Shown here: piece after piece, positions 46,140 to 57,815 of the stretch
How the letters are laid out: every line of letters starts with the position of its first letter
How positions within the stretch are numbered: the first letter of the stretch is position 1
Made by a program: the position numbers and the translations under genes
Source of the DNA: Panorpa germanica
Taxonomy: Eukaryota > Arthropoda > Insecta > Mecoptera > Panorpidae
DNA length: 64,000 nucleotides
Direction of reading: 5' to 3'
NCBI GenBank assembly: GCA_963678705.1
Contig: OY783215.1
Location: forward strand, 15,357,740 to 15,421,739
The notes under the pieces: generated by a model
Told to the model about the DNA's origin: nothing
What the model saw: only the letters and a program-made list of their open reading frames with translations
The model's database searches: none

Positions 46140-48240
46140 ATTGTGCACATTTTCTGATAGTTGGAAATTTGAAATTTGAGTTCAGTAGCGGCGCGAATTT
46201 CTGGGGGCAATGTTAGAATAGAGTTAGGACGTTCAAATTTAATATGTAGGCTCGCTGTAGACAGTAATTAATGAAAAAAAATAAACAGCCCCAAATTTCC
46301 AGTGGCGGCGGGAGTTGAGACAGTAAAAGCCTGAAATATTGAAAAAGAAGTATTAAAATTTTGGGTATGTATTAAGACACTAATTGTGCATCTTTGCCAA
46401 TAATTGGATTACCAAAATTTTAATTCAGTAGCGGCGTGATTTTTTGGGGGCAATGTCGCAACAAAGCTAGAACGTTAAAATTTGGAACGGGGGCCATATA
46501 TAGAGTGTCATTAAAGACACACTATAGAAATTTGCAACTTTCCAGAGGCGGCGGGCGCTGGGGGCCAAAAACCAGATATTTGAAATAAATGGAGATGAAA
46601 GGCTATAGTTTAGAATATATATTCTTAGATACAAATAAAATAGATCCTCGTGCTAAAATTTGACAAACTTGTTCAGTAGCGGTGGTATGTTGGGGGTACT
46701 AATGCTAAAATTTAAATACAAAGCTGAAATTTAGTATGCAGATATAGATTGACATATTTATTACGAAAATATAAAAATAACTACATTTTCTTAAGTGCAA
46801 CATTAAATTGGGGGGGGGGGGGGTGATAAACCAAGTATAAGAACAATATAGAGGTACAACGATGATATTTTGCATGTAGAATATTAAATAGAAGCTAAAT
46901 AGTTCTCTATAAGTCAGATATTCAAATTACATTCAGTAGTAGAATTGGATTGATTTTTGGTGCATTTGTTGTGCTGTGAAATCGAACAGGAGTGAGGGGT
47001 ATAGGGGGGAAATAGTTAACAGCCTTAAATATAAAAAAATAGAAAAAGTGAAAAAATAGAAACTATGCATGTGCATATTTGCGAAAATAAATTTAACCTT
47101 AGTAGCGGCGTGAAATTGGGGAAGTGGGGGCGGGAAAACGCTTTGCCAAAGAACTCAATTTTGAAATTTCGATCATTTATAAAAGTAGGGGTAGATAAAG
47201 GTAGTGAGAGTTGTTACAAGCAAAATAGATTGCTATGCCTAAAATTTGACAATTTTATTTCAGGAGCGGGGATTAATGGGGAGACTAATATTATAACGTA
47301 AATATAAATACGAAATATAGAGTGTAAGATTACAGTACAGTTTTAATCATGTAAATGAATTGCTGTAATAGCGAATTAGTAGTGTCTGATTGGAGAAGAG
47401 TGTGGCGCTGGGGTTCAGTTCTAAGTAACGGTGGTGTTAGAAGTAGTGGCGATAGATTATAATGGCTCTGGGAGGTAACCGTATTGCAGAATATGTGCTT
47501 TGGTGCTAAAAGTGTGGGTGGCGGGGTATGGGGATAAAATCGAAAGTGCAATAACGGGAAGGAAAAGGCCTAGAGATGAGATTATTAGGAGCGAACTGCT
47601 AGGCTTTCTTAAAAACATAAATGAATTGATGTAATTAGTAGGTTTACATTGAAATTAGTGAAAATTTTATCAAAGATTTATCTTATCGAATAATTATTAA
47701 AAAATAATGTACTTCTAAGGATGAAATTTAGTATGCAGGTTGCCAGTAAAGTATTAATTTGGAAAACTAATTGTTAAGAGATTAGTACGCAGGGGGTGGA
47801 AGCGCAGGATTATTTAATGATTGCGCTAAACGGGGGGTATAGGAAAGTGCCCTAATAAGCGATGATGTTCAGTTAAGCTGTAGTGTTGCAAGTGGGCGCA
47901 TTATGGCAAAGGTGCAGATGATTACAATTAAAAGTGCGAGAACGATACAGAGCATGGAGCCAAGAGGTGATTGATGTTTAGGGGCGGGGCAGTGGACATT
48001 GTTCAATACTGTGCTTCATTATGGTAAATGATAATTTTACGCAGCGGGGGCGCTGTGAAAGTACTCTAAAGACCGACGATGCTCAGGGAAGAAGCGATGC
48101 AGAGTGCTAAAAGTAGGAGGCGCTCCATGGCGGAAGTTTAGAGGAATCAAATTAAAAGTTCGGAAACGTAAGAGAGCATGGAGCCAAGAGGTGACGATTG
48201 GGGCTTATGGGCGGGGGCACTGGATACTGGTCAATACAAA
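46140..48240. repeat. Degenerate G-rich tandem array, ~220-260-bp period
   Basis: The block TTCAGTAGCGGCG followed by TTGGGGG recurs at about 46177, 46419, 46673, 46932, 47099 and 47254. A related GGCGGCGGG block recurs at about 46303 and 46546. Further on, GAGCATGGAGCCAAGAGGTGA occurs at about 47951 and 48174. Spacing varies between about 155 and 260 bp. It contains a run of 14 Gs at 46810-46823. Confidence 0.65.
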
Positions 48241-48289
48241 GCTTTATTACTGTAAATAAAGGAATTATAACAAAATAATATTTTGTATT

Positions 48290-49590
48290 TTATTTGCGAT
48301 ATATACAGCAGACTTGGAGGGGGTAATGGTAAGAGGACAAGATGGGGGAATGCTAATAGGAAGACACTACAAGATATGGACTTTAGCATACGCTGACGAT
48401 ATAGTCCTGTTGGCAAAAAGGAAAGGAGAGCTGCAGGAGATGGCTCACCGGCTAGGGAGATATATAGACAGGAAAGGACTAGAGTTAAATGTGGAAAAGA
48501 CAAAAATTATGGTATTTAAAAAAGGGGGTGGAAAAAGAAGACATAAAAGGTGGAAATATAAGACAGAGGACATTGAGGAAGTAGAAGAATTTAAATATCT
48601 GGGCTACACTTTTAAAAAGAACAATGAAGAAGAGGCTCGGATAAGGGAGGTAGCAAAGAAGGCGGAGCTAGCAATGCGACGGGTATAGGGACTAGGGGAA
48701 AATGTATTTGGGGGGGACATACAAAAGAGAATATGGATGTTTGATAGACTGATAGCCAGTATGATGTTGTATGGAGCAGAGGTTTGGGGGTGGAAGGAGC
48801 AAGAAAAGTTGGAAAGAATACAGGTGCGATATAATAAATGGTTACTAACGCTGGACAGGTGCACGCCAGGATACATGGATACGGAGGAGCTAAAATGGGA
48901 TAAGATACGAATTAAAACAGGGGAAAGAGCAGTAAAATACGAGGAGAAATTGAACAGAGCGGAAAGCAAAATTTGAAAGAAAATAAGAGAGGATAGCATG
49001 AAGAATGGTGGGGAGGAGGTACAAAAAAGACAAAATAGTACTTTGAAAGGAATGGAATGGCGATCGAGGAGGCAGAGAGGAGAAGAGAAGGGGGCGCAAG
49101 TGTAGAAGAGGAGTTAAGGAGAAGGGATAAGAAGATACAACAGCAGGAGAGAATGGGAAAAATAGAAAAAAGTAACTACAATAAAAGATATAAAATGTTA
49201 TAAGAAAATACTGTGCCTCAGTACCTTATAGAAAAAGACATAAAACACATAAAAAGAACAGCAAGGTTTAGATTGGGAAATGAGGAAAAAGGAAACAGAT
49301 ACTGGGAAAAGAGTTAGGAAAGAAAGTATAGAGTGTGCGGAGCGGAGGACGAAACACTGGAGCACATTAAGTTTGAGTGTAAGTAAAAAGTAGCTAGCGA
49401 AACGAATATTGGCCAGCTATTAAAGGGAGGCAGTGAAGGAAAGAGGTGGAAGGAAAGGAAAAACAGAAGAATAAATAAGTTAGTAGAGAATAATGTAAAT
49501 TTAATTGTAAGTTGAAGTATATGAAATGTATTAAGAATGTAGATTGTAAAGCCGAAAGACGAACAATAAACAATATTTCAGGATTATTTT
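48290..49590 (+). mobile_element. LINE fragment (RT C-terminal half and tail)
   Basis: 48314-48688 encodes the palm end of a reverse transcriptase: L-A-Y-A-D-D-I-V-L, then V-E-K-T-K-I-M-V-F and F-K-Y-L-G-Y. 48737-48976 continues with M-L-Y-G-A-E-V-W-G-W and P-G-Y-M, interrupted by a stop. A tail with C-G ... L-E-H-I follows at about 49330-49380. The 3' end GTAAAGCCGAAAGACG plus an AATAAA-type tail resembles LINEs I know from ants. 5'-truncated, with stops and frame changes, so dead. Confidence 0.8.
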
Positions 49591-49663
49591 CTATTTATCA
49601 AATAACTTTTATTTATTCACAAATATTAAATACACGTCGCTTTGCGACGGGGCGAAGCGCTAG

Positions 49664-50474
49664 TCCTATATTATAATGTTCCAACTGTTTCTTTATATTC
49701 TTATATTCTTATGATCTTATGATCTTATATGTTTGGTACTGAATTTTGTATGGCAGCGCGAAAACGGCTCCAGGGAAGTTTTTGAAAATTTCCTATTTCG
49801 TAGAGAAAAAAATTCTAAGACTTTTGGCGTCCCCGGATTTTTCCCTGAATTTCCTGGAAACCCGTTATTTTGGAAAAACTGGAAAAAAAGTGAGCCCTTT
49901 TTTGCTGTATTACTTTGAGTTGGAAAGAGATAGAAAGTTGAAATTTTGTATCTGTATTAAGGTATTCAATGCTGACATTTCTCAAAAATTATAAATTCAA
50001 AAATTGAAAAAGGGGGGGTTGAAGAAATTCGGGGGCCCGGTAGGGAACTTTGGAGAAAGTTCATATTCTGAATTCTAGAAAAATTAAGTATATTATTATT
50101 AAAAAAAAATTCAAAATTTCAAAATTTTATTGGGGGGCACGGGGGCAGTGTTTGCCGAGAGTAAAAATTGTGCTAGAAAATTGAAATTTTGTATGTAGGC
50201 TAACCTTGGTAACTTATTTACGAATCGAAAAAAAAAATCCCAAATTTTGAAAAAAAGTTGGTCAAATAACGCATAAATTGAAAATATTTTTTATTTTGAA
50301 AAAAAATTAATATTTTTTTAGTCAATTTATATGTGTGTATATGTGCGCGAGTTTATTTATTATTTCAATTTAAAAATAGAACAGTTAAATATGGAATTTA
50401 ATTACGAATTATTTTATTGGATTTAAATGATACACGCCAAAAAGACGTCGCATTGCGACGGGGGTAAACTCAAG
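49664..50474 (+). mobile_element. Helitron-like tandem unit 1
   Basis: Starts TCCTATATTATAATG directly after the CTAG of the preceding element. Ends GTCGCATTGCGACGGGGG-TAAACT-CAAG. Contains G-runs (GGGGGGG, GGGGGCCCGG) and an open frame (49746-49994) that exists only because the repeat is conserved. Confidence 0.65.
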
Positions 50475-51341
50475 TATATTATAATGTCCCAGGTGTATAT
50501 TTATATTCTTATCATCTTACTATTATAATGTTCGTAATGTTCCAATTTAACATGGAAAACTCATAAGAACTCATAGATATTTATATATATATATATATAT
50601 CCGGTAACAAAATCTGTATGGTATCTTCTAAACGGCGCCTACAAAGTTTTTTAAATTTTGATATTATGTAAAGGACGAATTTCTAAGACTTTCTACGTCC
50701 CTGAATTTTTCCCTGAATTTCCCTGGAACAAATTATTCTGGAAAAACTGGAAAATTCGAAAAAATACTTTTGCAAATATCTGACGAACTAGAAAAGATAG
50801 AAAACTGAAATTTGGTGTGTGTATTAAGGTATTCAATGCTGACATTTCTCAAAAATTAGAAATTCAAAAATTGAAAAAGGGGGGGTTAAAGAAATTTGGG
50901 GGCCCGTTAGGGAACTTTGGAGAAAGTTCATATTCTGGATTCTAGAATAATTAAGTATATTAATAATAAAAAAAAATTCAAAATTTCAAAATTTTATTGG
51001 GGGGCACGGGGGCAGTATTTTTCGAGAGTAAAAATTGTGCTAGAAAGTTAAAATTTTGTATATAGGCTAACCTTGGTAACTTATTTACGAATCGAAAAAA
51101 AAAATCCCAAATTTTGAAAAAAAGTTGGTCAATTAACGCATAAATTGAAAATATTTTTTATTTTGATAAAAAAAAAATATTTTTTTAATCAATTTATATG
51201 TGTGTATATGTGCGCGAGTTTATTTATTATTTCAATTTAAAAATAGAACAGTTAAATATGAAATTTAATTACGAATTATTTTATTGGATTTAAATGATAC
51301 ACGCCAAAAAGACATCGCTCTGCGACGGGGGTAAACCTTAG
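50475..51341 (+). mobile_element. Helitron-like tandem unit 2
   Basis: A short remnant of the usual 5' end (TATATTATAATGTCCC) is followed at about 50512 by a second start (TCTTACTATTATAATG) and the TTCGTAATGTTCC block shared with 45803. It therefore looks like one element inserted just inside another. Ends GACATCGCTCTGCGACGGGGG and CTTAG. Confidence 0.6.
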
Positions 51342-52023
51342 ACTTTAAAAGGGACTTTAAAGAGAAAAAAATCTAAGACTTCTAGCATCCCCGGATTTTT
51401 CCCTGAATTTCCTGGAAACCCGTATTTTGGGAAAAAATGGAAAAAAAGTGAGCCCTTTTTTGCTGTATTACTTTTAATTCGTAAATTATAGAAAGATGAA
51501 ATTTTGCATGTGTATTAAGGTATTCAATGCTGACATTTCTCAAAAATTAGAAATTCAAAAATTAAAAAAGGGGGGGTTGAAGAAATTCGGGGGCCCGGTA
51601 AGAAACGTCAAAGAAAGTTCATATTCTAAATTCTAGAATAAATAAGTATATTATCAATAATAGAAAATTCAAAATTTTATTTGGGGGCACGGGGGACAAT
51701 ATTTTTCGAATGTAAAAATTGTGCTAGAAAGTTGAAATTTTGTATATAGGCTAACCTTGGTAACTTATTTACTAATCAAAAAAAATCCCAAATTTTGAAA
51801 AAAAGTTGGTCAAATAACGCATAAATTGAAAATATTTTTTATTTTAATATAAAAAATATATTTTTTTGGTCAGTTTGTATGAAAAATTAATTGTTATTAT
51901 ATGTAAAATTAATATAGGACGAGTTTATTTATTATTTCAATTTAAAAATGAGTTTAAATTTTGACATGAAATTCAAGCCACACTCAAAAAACAGACGTCG
52001 CTTGCGACGGGGGTAAAAGCTAG
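51342..52023 (+). mobile_element. Helitron-like tandem unit 3 (5'-shortened)
   Basis: 682 bp; lacks the first ~100 bp of the unit. Ends GACGTCGCTTGCGACGGGGG-TAAAAG-CTAG followed by T. Confidence 0.65.
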
Positions 52024-52810
52024 TATATTATAATGTCCCAGGTGTATATTTATATTCTTATATTCTTATATGTTTGGTTCGAATTTTGTATGGCATCTCG
52101 AAAACGGCTCCAGGGAAGTTTTTAAAAATTTCCTATTTTGTAGAGAAAAAAATTCTAAGACTTTTGGCGTCCCCGAATTTTTCCCTGAATTTCCTGGAAA
52201 CCCGTAATTTTGGAAAAACTGGAAAAAAAGTGATCCCGTTTTTGCTGTATTACTTTCAAGACGTAAAAGATAGAAAGTTGAAATTTTGCATGTGTATTAA
52301 GCTATTTATTGCTGACATTTCTCAAAAATTAGAATTTCAAAAATAGAAAAAAGGGGGGTTGAAGAAATTCGGGGGCCCGGTAGGGAACTTTGGAGAAAGT
52401 TCATATTCTGGATTGTAGAATAATTAAGTATATTATTAATAAAAAAAAATTCAAAATTTCAAAATTTTATTTGGGGGCACGGGGGCAGTATTTTCCGAGA
52501 GTAAAAATTGTGCTAGAAATTTGAAATTTTGTATATAGGCTAACCTTGGCAACTTATTTACGAATCGAAAAAAAAATCCCAAATTTTGAAAAAAAGTTGT
52601 TCAAATATCGCATAAATTCAAAATATTTTTTTATTTTGATATAAAAAATGTATTTTCTTAGTCAGTTTGTATGAAAAATTAATTGTTATTAAATGTTAAA
52701 TCAATATAGGACGAGTTTATTTATTATTTCAATTTAAAAATTAAATTTTGACTTGAAATTCAAGCCACTCACAAAAAACAAACGTCGCTTGCGACGGGGG
52801 TAAAAGCTAG
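52024..52810 (+). mobile_element. Helitron-like tandem unit 4
   Basis: 787 bp, TATATTATAATGTCCC start, GTCGCTTGCGAC hairpin and CTAG end. Very similar to unit 5 in its 5' half. Confidence 0.7.
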
Positions 52811-53594
52811 TATATTATAATGTCCCAGGTGTATATTTATATTCTTATATGTTTGGTTCGAATTTTGTATGGCATCTCGAAAACGGCTCCAGGGAAGTTT
52901 TTAAAAACTTCCTATTTCGTAGAGAAAAGAATTCTAAGACTTTTGGCGTCCCTGGATTTTTCCCTGAATTTCCTGGAAACCCGTAATTTTGGAAAAACTG
53001 GAAAAAAAGTGATCCCTTTTTTGCTGTATTACTTTCAAGTCGTAAAAGATAGAAAGTTGAAATTTTGCATGTGTATTAAGCTATTTAATGCTGACATTTC
53101 TCAAAAATTAGAATTTCAAAAATTGAAAAAGGGGGGGTTGAAGAAATTCGGGGGCCCGGTAGGGAACTTTGGAGAAAGTTCATATTCTGGATTGTAGAAT
53201 AATTAAGTATATTATTAATAAAAAAAAATTCAAAATTTTAAAATTTTATTTGGGGGCACAGGGGCAGTATTTTCCAAGAGTAAAAATTGTGCTAGAAAGT
53301 TGAAATTTTGTATATAGGCTAACCTTGGTAACTTATTTACGAATCGAAAGAAAAAATCCCAAATTTTGAAAAAAAGTTGGTCAAATAACGCATAAATTGA
53401 AAATTTTTTTTTATTTTGATAAAAAAATAATATTTTTTTAGTCAATTTATATGTGTGTATGTGTGCGCGAGTTTATTTATTATTTCAATTTAAAAATAGA
53501 ACAGTTAAATATGAAATTTAATTACGAATTATTTTATTGAATTCAAATGATACACGCCAAAAAGACGTCGCATTGCGACGGGGGTAAACTCAAG
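52811..53594 (+). mobile_element. Helitron-like tandem unit 5
   Basis: 784 bp. The 5' half resembles unit 4 and the 3' half resembles unit 1 (ATATGTGTGTAT, GCGCGAG, end CTCAAG), a mosaic pattern suggesting recombination between units. Confidence 0.7.
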
Positions 53595-54394
53595 TATATT
53601 ATAATGTCCCAAGTGTATATTTATATTCTTATATGTTTATGTGTTTATATGTTTGGTTCGAATTTTGTATGGCATCTCGAAAACGGCTCCAGGGAAGTTT
53701 TTAAAAATTTCCTATTTCGCAGAGAAAAAAATTCCAAGACTTTTGGCGTCCTTGGATTTTTCCCTGAATTTCCTGGAAACCCGTAATTTTGGAAAAACTG
53801 GAAAAAAGTGATCCCTTCTTTGCTGTATTACTTTTAATTCGTATAAGATAGAAAGTTAAAATTTTGCATGTGTATTAAAGTATTCAAAGCTAACATTTCT
53901 CAAAAATTAGAAATTCTAAAATTAAAAAAGGGGGGGGTTAAAGAAATTCGGGGGCCCGGTAGGGAACTTTGGAGAAAATTCATTTTCTGGATTCTAGAAT
54001 AATTAAGTATATTATTAAAAAAAAAAAAATTCAAAATTTCAAAATTTTATTGGGGGGCACGGGGGCAGTATTTGCCGAGAGTAAAAATTGTGCTAGAAAG
54101 TTGAAATTTTGTACATAGGCTAACCTTGGCAACTTATTTACGAATCGAAAAGAAATTCCCAAATTTTGAAAAAAAGTTGTTCAAATATCGCATAAATTCA
54201 AAATATTTTTAATTTTGATATAAAAAATGTATTTTCTTAGTCAGTTTGTATGAAAAATTAATTGTTATTAAATGTTAAATCAAAATAGGACGACTTTATT
54301 TATTATTTCAATTTAAAAATGGAATTAAATTTTGACTTGAAATTTAAGCCACTCACAAAAAACAAACGTCGCTTGCGACGGGGGTAAAAGCTAG
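53595..54394 (+). mobile_element. Helitron-like tandem unit 6 (last)
   Basis: 800 bp, ending AACGTCGCTTGCGACGGGGG-TAAAAG-CTAG followed by TACAAG, where the array stops. Confidence 0.7.
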
Positions 54395-54485
54395 TACAAG
54401 TATACAAGTGTAACGGTGAAAAATATATTTTACTTGTCTAACCGCATCTCGTTTCTCTCTCACTTTGGAATGAAAGTCATTTTGA

Positions 54486-54996
54486 CAATTAAAAAAGTCA
54501 TTTTGTCTCTTTAATTATTAAAGGGATTCAACGTTGTACACATTCCAAGTGCATGTGACATCACAATCCTTGTGTAAGGTTACCAACCTTACAGCTCATA
54601 AATCTCTGCTATATGTATTTATATATCAAAGTATCAAATATTATTTATAGCTATTTCAAGGAACAATAAAATTCCAATATTATGTCTGCCTTAGCAGGGT
54701 TAAATAAAATAAAAACTTATTATCATTTGATTTGACTTGCTTATTTGACTACCAACGGCTACAGAACATTACCACAGCACTGACCTACTCAACAAATAAC
54801 TGACGTTAAAATGCATTTCACGTCATAAAAATGTGGTCGACCATTTCTAGCGCTAAAACTACAATTCAAACTTTTAATTGCTATTTCTCTGTCAATATTT
54901 AGATATGTAATAAAATAGAACCGCCAATACACATTTATTAACATCAACTTCAATTAGCAATTGAAAACCACCAAAAAATGAGGACAAATCCCATTG
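54486..54996 (-). mobile_element. Family A MITE, copy A6
   Basis: Reverse orientation. Keeps the right terminus (GAGGACAAATCCCATTG) and the interior blocks. The left ~130 bp including the other terminal repeat are missing. Confidence 0.82.
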
Positions 54997-57330
54997 TTGT
55001 TATCTGGGCCCGTATTCCTGAGTCTTCTGAATAATGATCGTGATCGAACAGATATGATTTATATGAGTGAAACATTTTACAAATCACTTAAAAGAATATT
55101 CCTGAACTATATTAATAATTAATAATAAAATTCAAGAATAGTACAGGAATATTCTTTTAAAAGTGATTACTAAGAAACGGAAATTCGTTTCTGAATTCTG
55201 GAAAAATAAGAATTTTAAAATACATAAAATAATCGAGAATTTGATGTATACTCAATGATATATTAATACATAGATTTAAATTTAAAAAATATATATATTG
55301 AAACCAGTTTTATGCATAGCAGACCTGAGTAACGTTGAAGTACAAGAACATCCGCAAAAACATTCAAATTTGTGCAATCTACTAAACGTTTACAGAAAGG
55401 AATTAGGTTTTGTTATTGTTTATAATAATTTTATAATATAATAGCTATTACATGCTTTATCTTGAGACAATGTGACTAACACATTCTTCGAATTACCTCT
55501 GCTAGACAGAGTTTTTTCAATCATTTATTTGTTCCTTAAAATATTTTTAATAAATAAATCCAGTCACATGTGTTTTAATTCACACGTATCTGATTTTAAG
55601 TTGCCAAGACCTTTTAAATGTTATTTTAACCAGACGGTTAACGACGGATTGATAGCAATTACTGTAAAGGTCTTGTTTAAATTTTTATCATTCGAAAACA
55701 AACATACGCGTTACCTTTATGCGGGGGACGGCGGCGTATTAGATGGGCACGCGCAAGTTTAGACTTGCAACTTATTTATAATTGTCTAGAAAGCGCTTTT
55801 ATGGGGTTTATTAAATTCTAATTGAAATATAGGTTACTATATGTATATGTAGTTTTATTTATGTTATGCGTTTATATTTTTTAAATATCTAAAAGTTGAC
55901 GGAAATTAAAATTATTTTAAATTTTCAATTGTCATTTCACTTCACGGATTTACGTATGCAATCAGTCGACCCATGTGCAGACGGCCTAATAATACATATG
56001 CTATTTTGCTTTATCCTGATCGTTGCTTCAATGCAATATAAATAATTATTTCTGCGAATTAATTCTAATTATTTGATACTTCAGTTATTGTGTCAATATT
56101 TATAAATAAATAATTTTCTTCGAACAATTACGTATAAGTATACAATGCGACCAACATAAGAATGTGTCTTTCTGAAGTCTTTGAAAGTTTTAGATATTTT
56201 AAAATATTTTTTATATTGGTTTTTTTTTTTAATTTGAGGCGATTTCAACAACAAGGTCATGTTTGCCTGTGGCTATAGGATTTAATGGAAAACATATTAG
56301 ACTTTTAATTTGAATTCTTTTAATTTGAACTATAATTTTAAAGTATTATCCATTATTCTCAACTTGCTCATGCCGAAATAGGTGAGATCTCTACGAATAC
56401 AGCCATTTAAGTAAGAAGCAATAATTAAAGTTAATAGCAATAATATTACTAAAATCTTTAATTCCTGTGCAAATAAAAATTGAGCTTCTAAATTTCAACA
56501 GGAAAGCGTTCTTACATTTAAAAGTTGATACGACTGATTGCTATATAAATGTAAGCGTACATAGGTCCGCACTGCACGTATCAATCGCATTGTTTTTATT
56601 TATTAAAAGATAGAAAAGAAAGGAAGACGTATGCTGTAGAAGCTACGATTTTTAGTATTACATATTTCTATGGCTTATGGTCCAGGTAGATTGCACCGTA
56701 AACGGTTCGCGCACGTTTTATACATATCTATATATGTGTATTCCTATTCCAACTACATGCGATTGCTGACGTGTCTGGCTCGTATACCTTTAGTCGTACA
56801 AATGTACTACGGTCATTCGTATGTATTACCCAAGGAGGTTTCTAGAAGATGAAACTCTTGCAATGCATTCAGATCTCAGTTGTTGCCTCAGTAGATACAT
56901 TAATATTGCTGCTTACGCTTTCCTTCCTTTTCTTCCATGTGTTTGACGGGGTCAGCGCGGAGCTTTAGACGTTTATTTAATATAAAAGAAGTAATTAATT
57001 ATTACAATATTAAATTTTCACTCTTACTATACATTATTAATTTATTTAGCGTTTCATAATTAATTTCCCGGGTCTCTAGAAGTTCAAAGTACGAGAACTC
57101 GGCGGCAACTCATGTTTAAAACAAGTTCTGCCTTATTAATTCTCTAACTTTCAGCCTGATACTTTTATAATATTTATAAGAATTAATAAAATTAAATTCA
57201 CCAATTCATCTTATCGTAGATTTTATGTGGCTCTTATGACTTCTTTTAACCATGAACTTGGTAATTTGAACGATTCATGGTATTTCATGTGCAAGGACAT
57301 CATATTTTATCATCAACACTTTTCTCTATA
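54997..57330. other. Interval without recognised gene
   Basis: Weak family A-like sequence at 55800-55935 and a diverged family C relative at about 57095-57260. The 96-codon frame at 55472-55762 has no recognisable domain; I leave it out as a gene. Confidence 0.4.
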
Positions 57331-57815
57331 TACGAGGGTATATTGATAATTCAGTGATTTTTTTTTGAAGAAGCGCTTTAATTATTATCAGAGTCTCTTT
57401 TAAGCTCGATACTTTTAGTGCAGTATTTTTCCAATTTTGTTATTCCTTCCAAGTAATAGGTTTTCTCAAGGCAGTTAAAATAGGCGTTTTATTTAGTGAT
57501 TTCAGTGATGACCCCTTTGTTAGACCCAAGTCTCTTAGTCAGCCTTCAGCTTAGCCATTTCTTTAGATTTGAAAACAGGAAATAGTCGTAGCGAGCTAAA
57601 TCGGAAGAATATGCTGGATGGGGTAGCAGTTCGTAGCCGAATTTATGAAATTTTGCCATGGTGACTATACAGTAAATTACATCGCGCGGTTAGCTGCTTT
57701 CGATTGCCGGTTATTTGTTTTCAATGGCTGTCAACTACAAACTAAATGACGCAGTTTGCTCAATACTTGACAGTAGTCTAGACAAGAGTCACTGACTTAT
57801 CACACTACCGTCGTA
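57331..57815 (-). mobile_element. Internally deleted mariner
   Basis: A 485-bp element between imperfect inverted ends TACGAGGGTATATTGATAA (left) and the reverse of TACGACGGTAGTGTGATAA (right). The minus strand keeps the end of a mariner transposase: E-L-L-P-H-P-A-Y-S-S-D-L-A followed by F-L-F-S-N-L-K-K-W-L, then A-Y-F-N-C-L-E-K-T-Y-Y-L-E-G-I. The third catalytic acidic residue lies in the retained D-L-A motif. The N-terminal and central transposase are absent, and stops interrupt the rest. Dead copy. Confidence 0.85.

Larger units (their letters stand above)
45803..49663 (+). mobile_element. Composite Helitron-like element (3.9 kb)
   Basis: Starts TCTACTTATTATAATG after an A. Ends with the hairpin GTCGCTTTGCGAC, GGGGCGAAGCG and CTAG followed by T, the classic Helitron termini (5'-TC, hairpin, CTRR-3', inserted between A and T). 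The first ~300 bp recur at 50515-50820. The middle is occupied by a degenerate satellite and a LINE fragment. No Rep/helicase coding is seen, so it is non-autonomous. Confidence 0.6.

Noticed and set aside
49746-53197. Repeated ~80-125-codon frames with similar peptides in several array units
   Set aside because: They are the same stretch of Helitron-like repeat read in each unit. G- and T-run driven composition and frame loss in other units argue against a protein.
49633-54394. CRISPR-like array of hairpin repeats
   Set aside because: The repeated GTCGC/GCGAC hairpins are ~680-870 bp apart in a eukaryotic genome and mark Helitron ends.
55472-55762. A 96-codon open frame
   Set aside because: No domain, no splice signals, and the composition matches neighbouring noncoding DNA.
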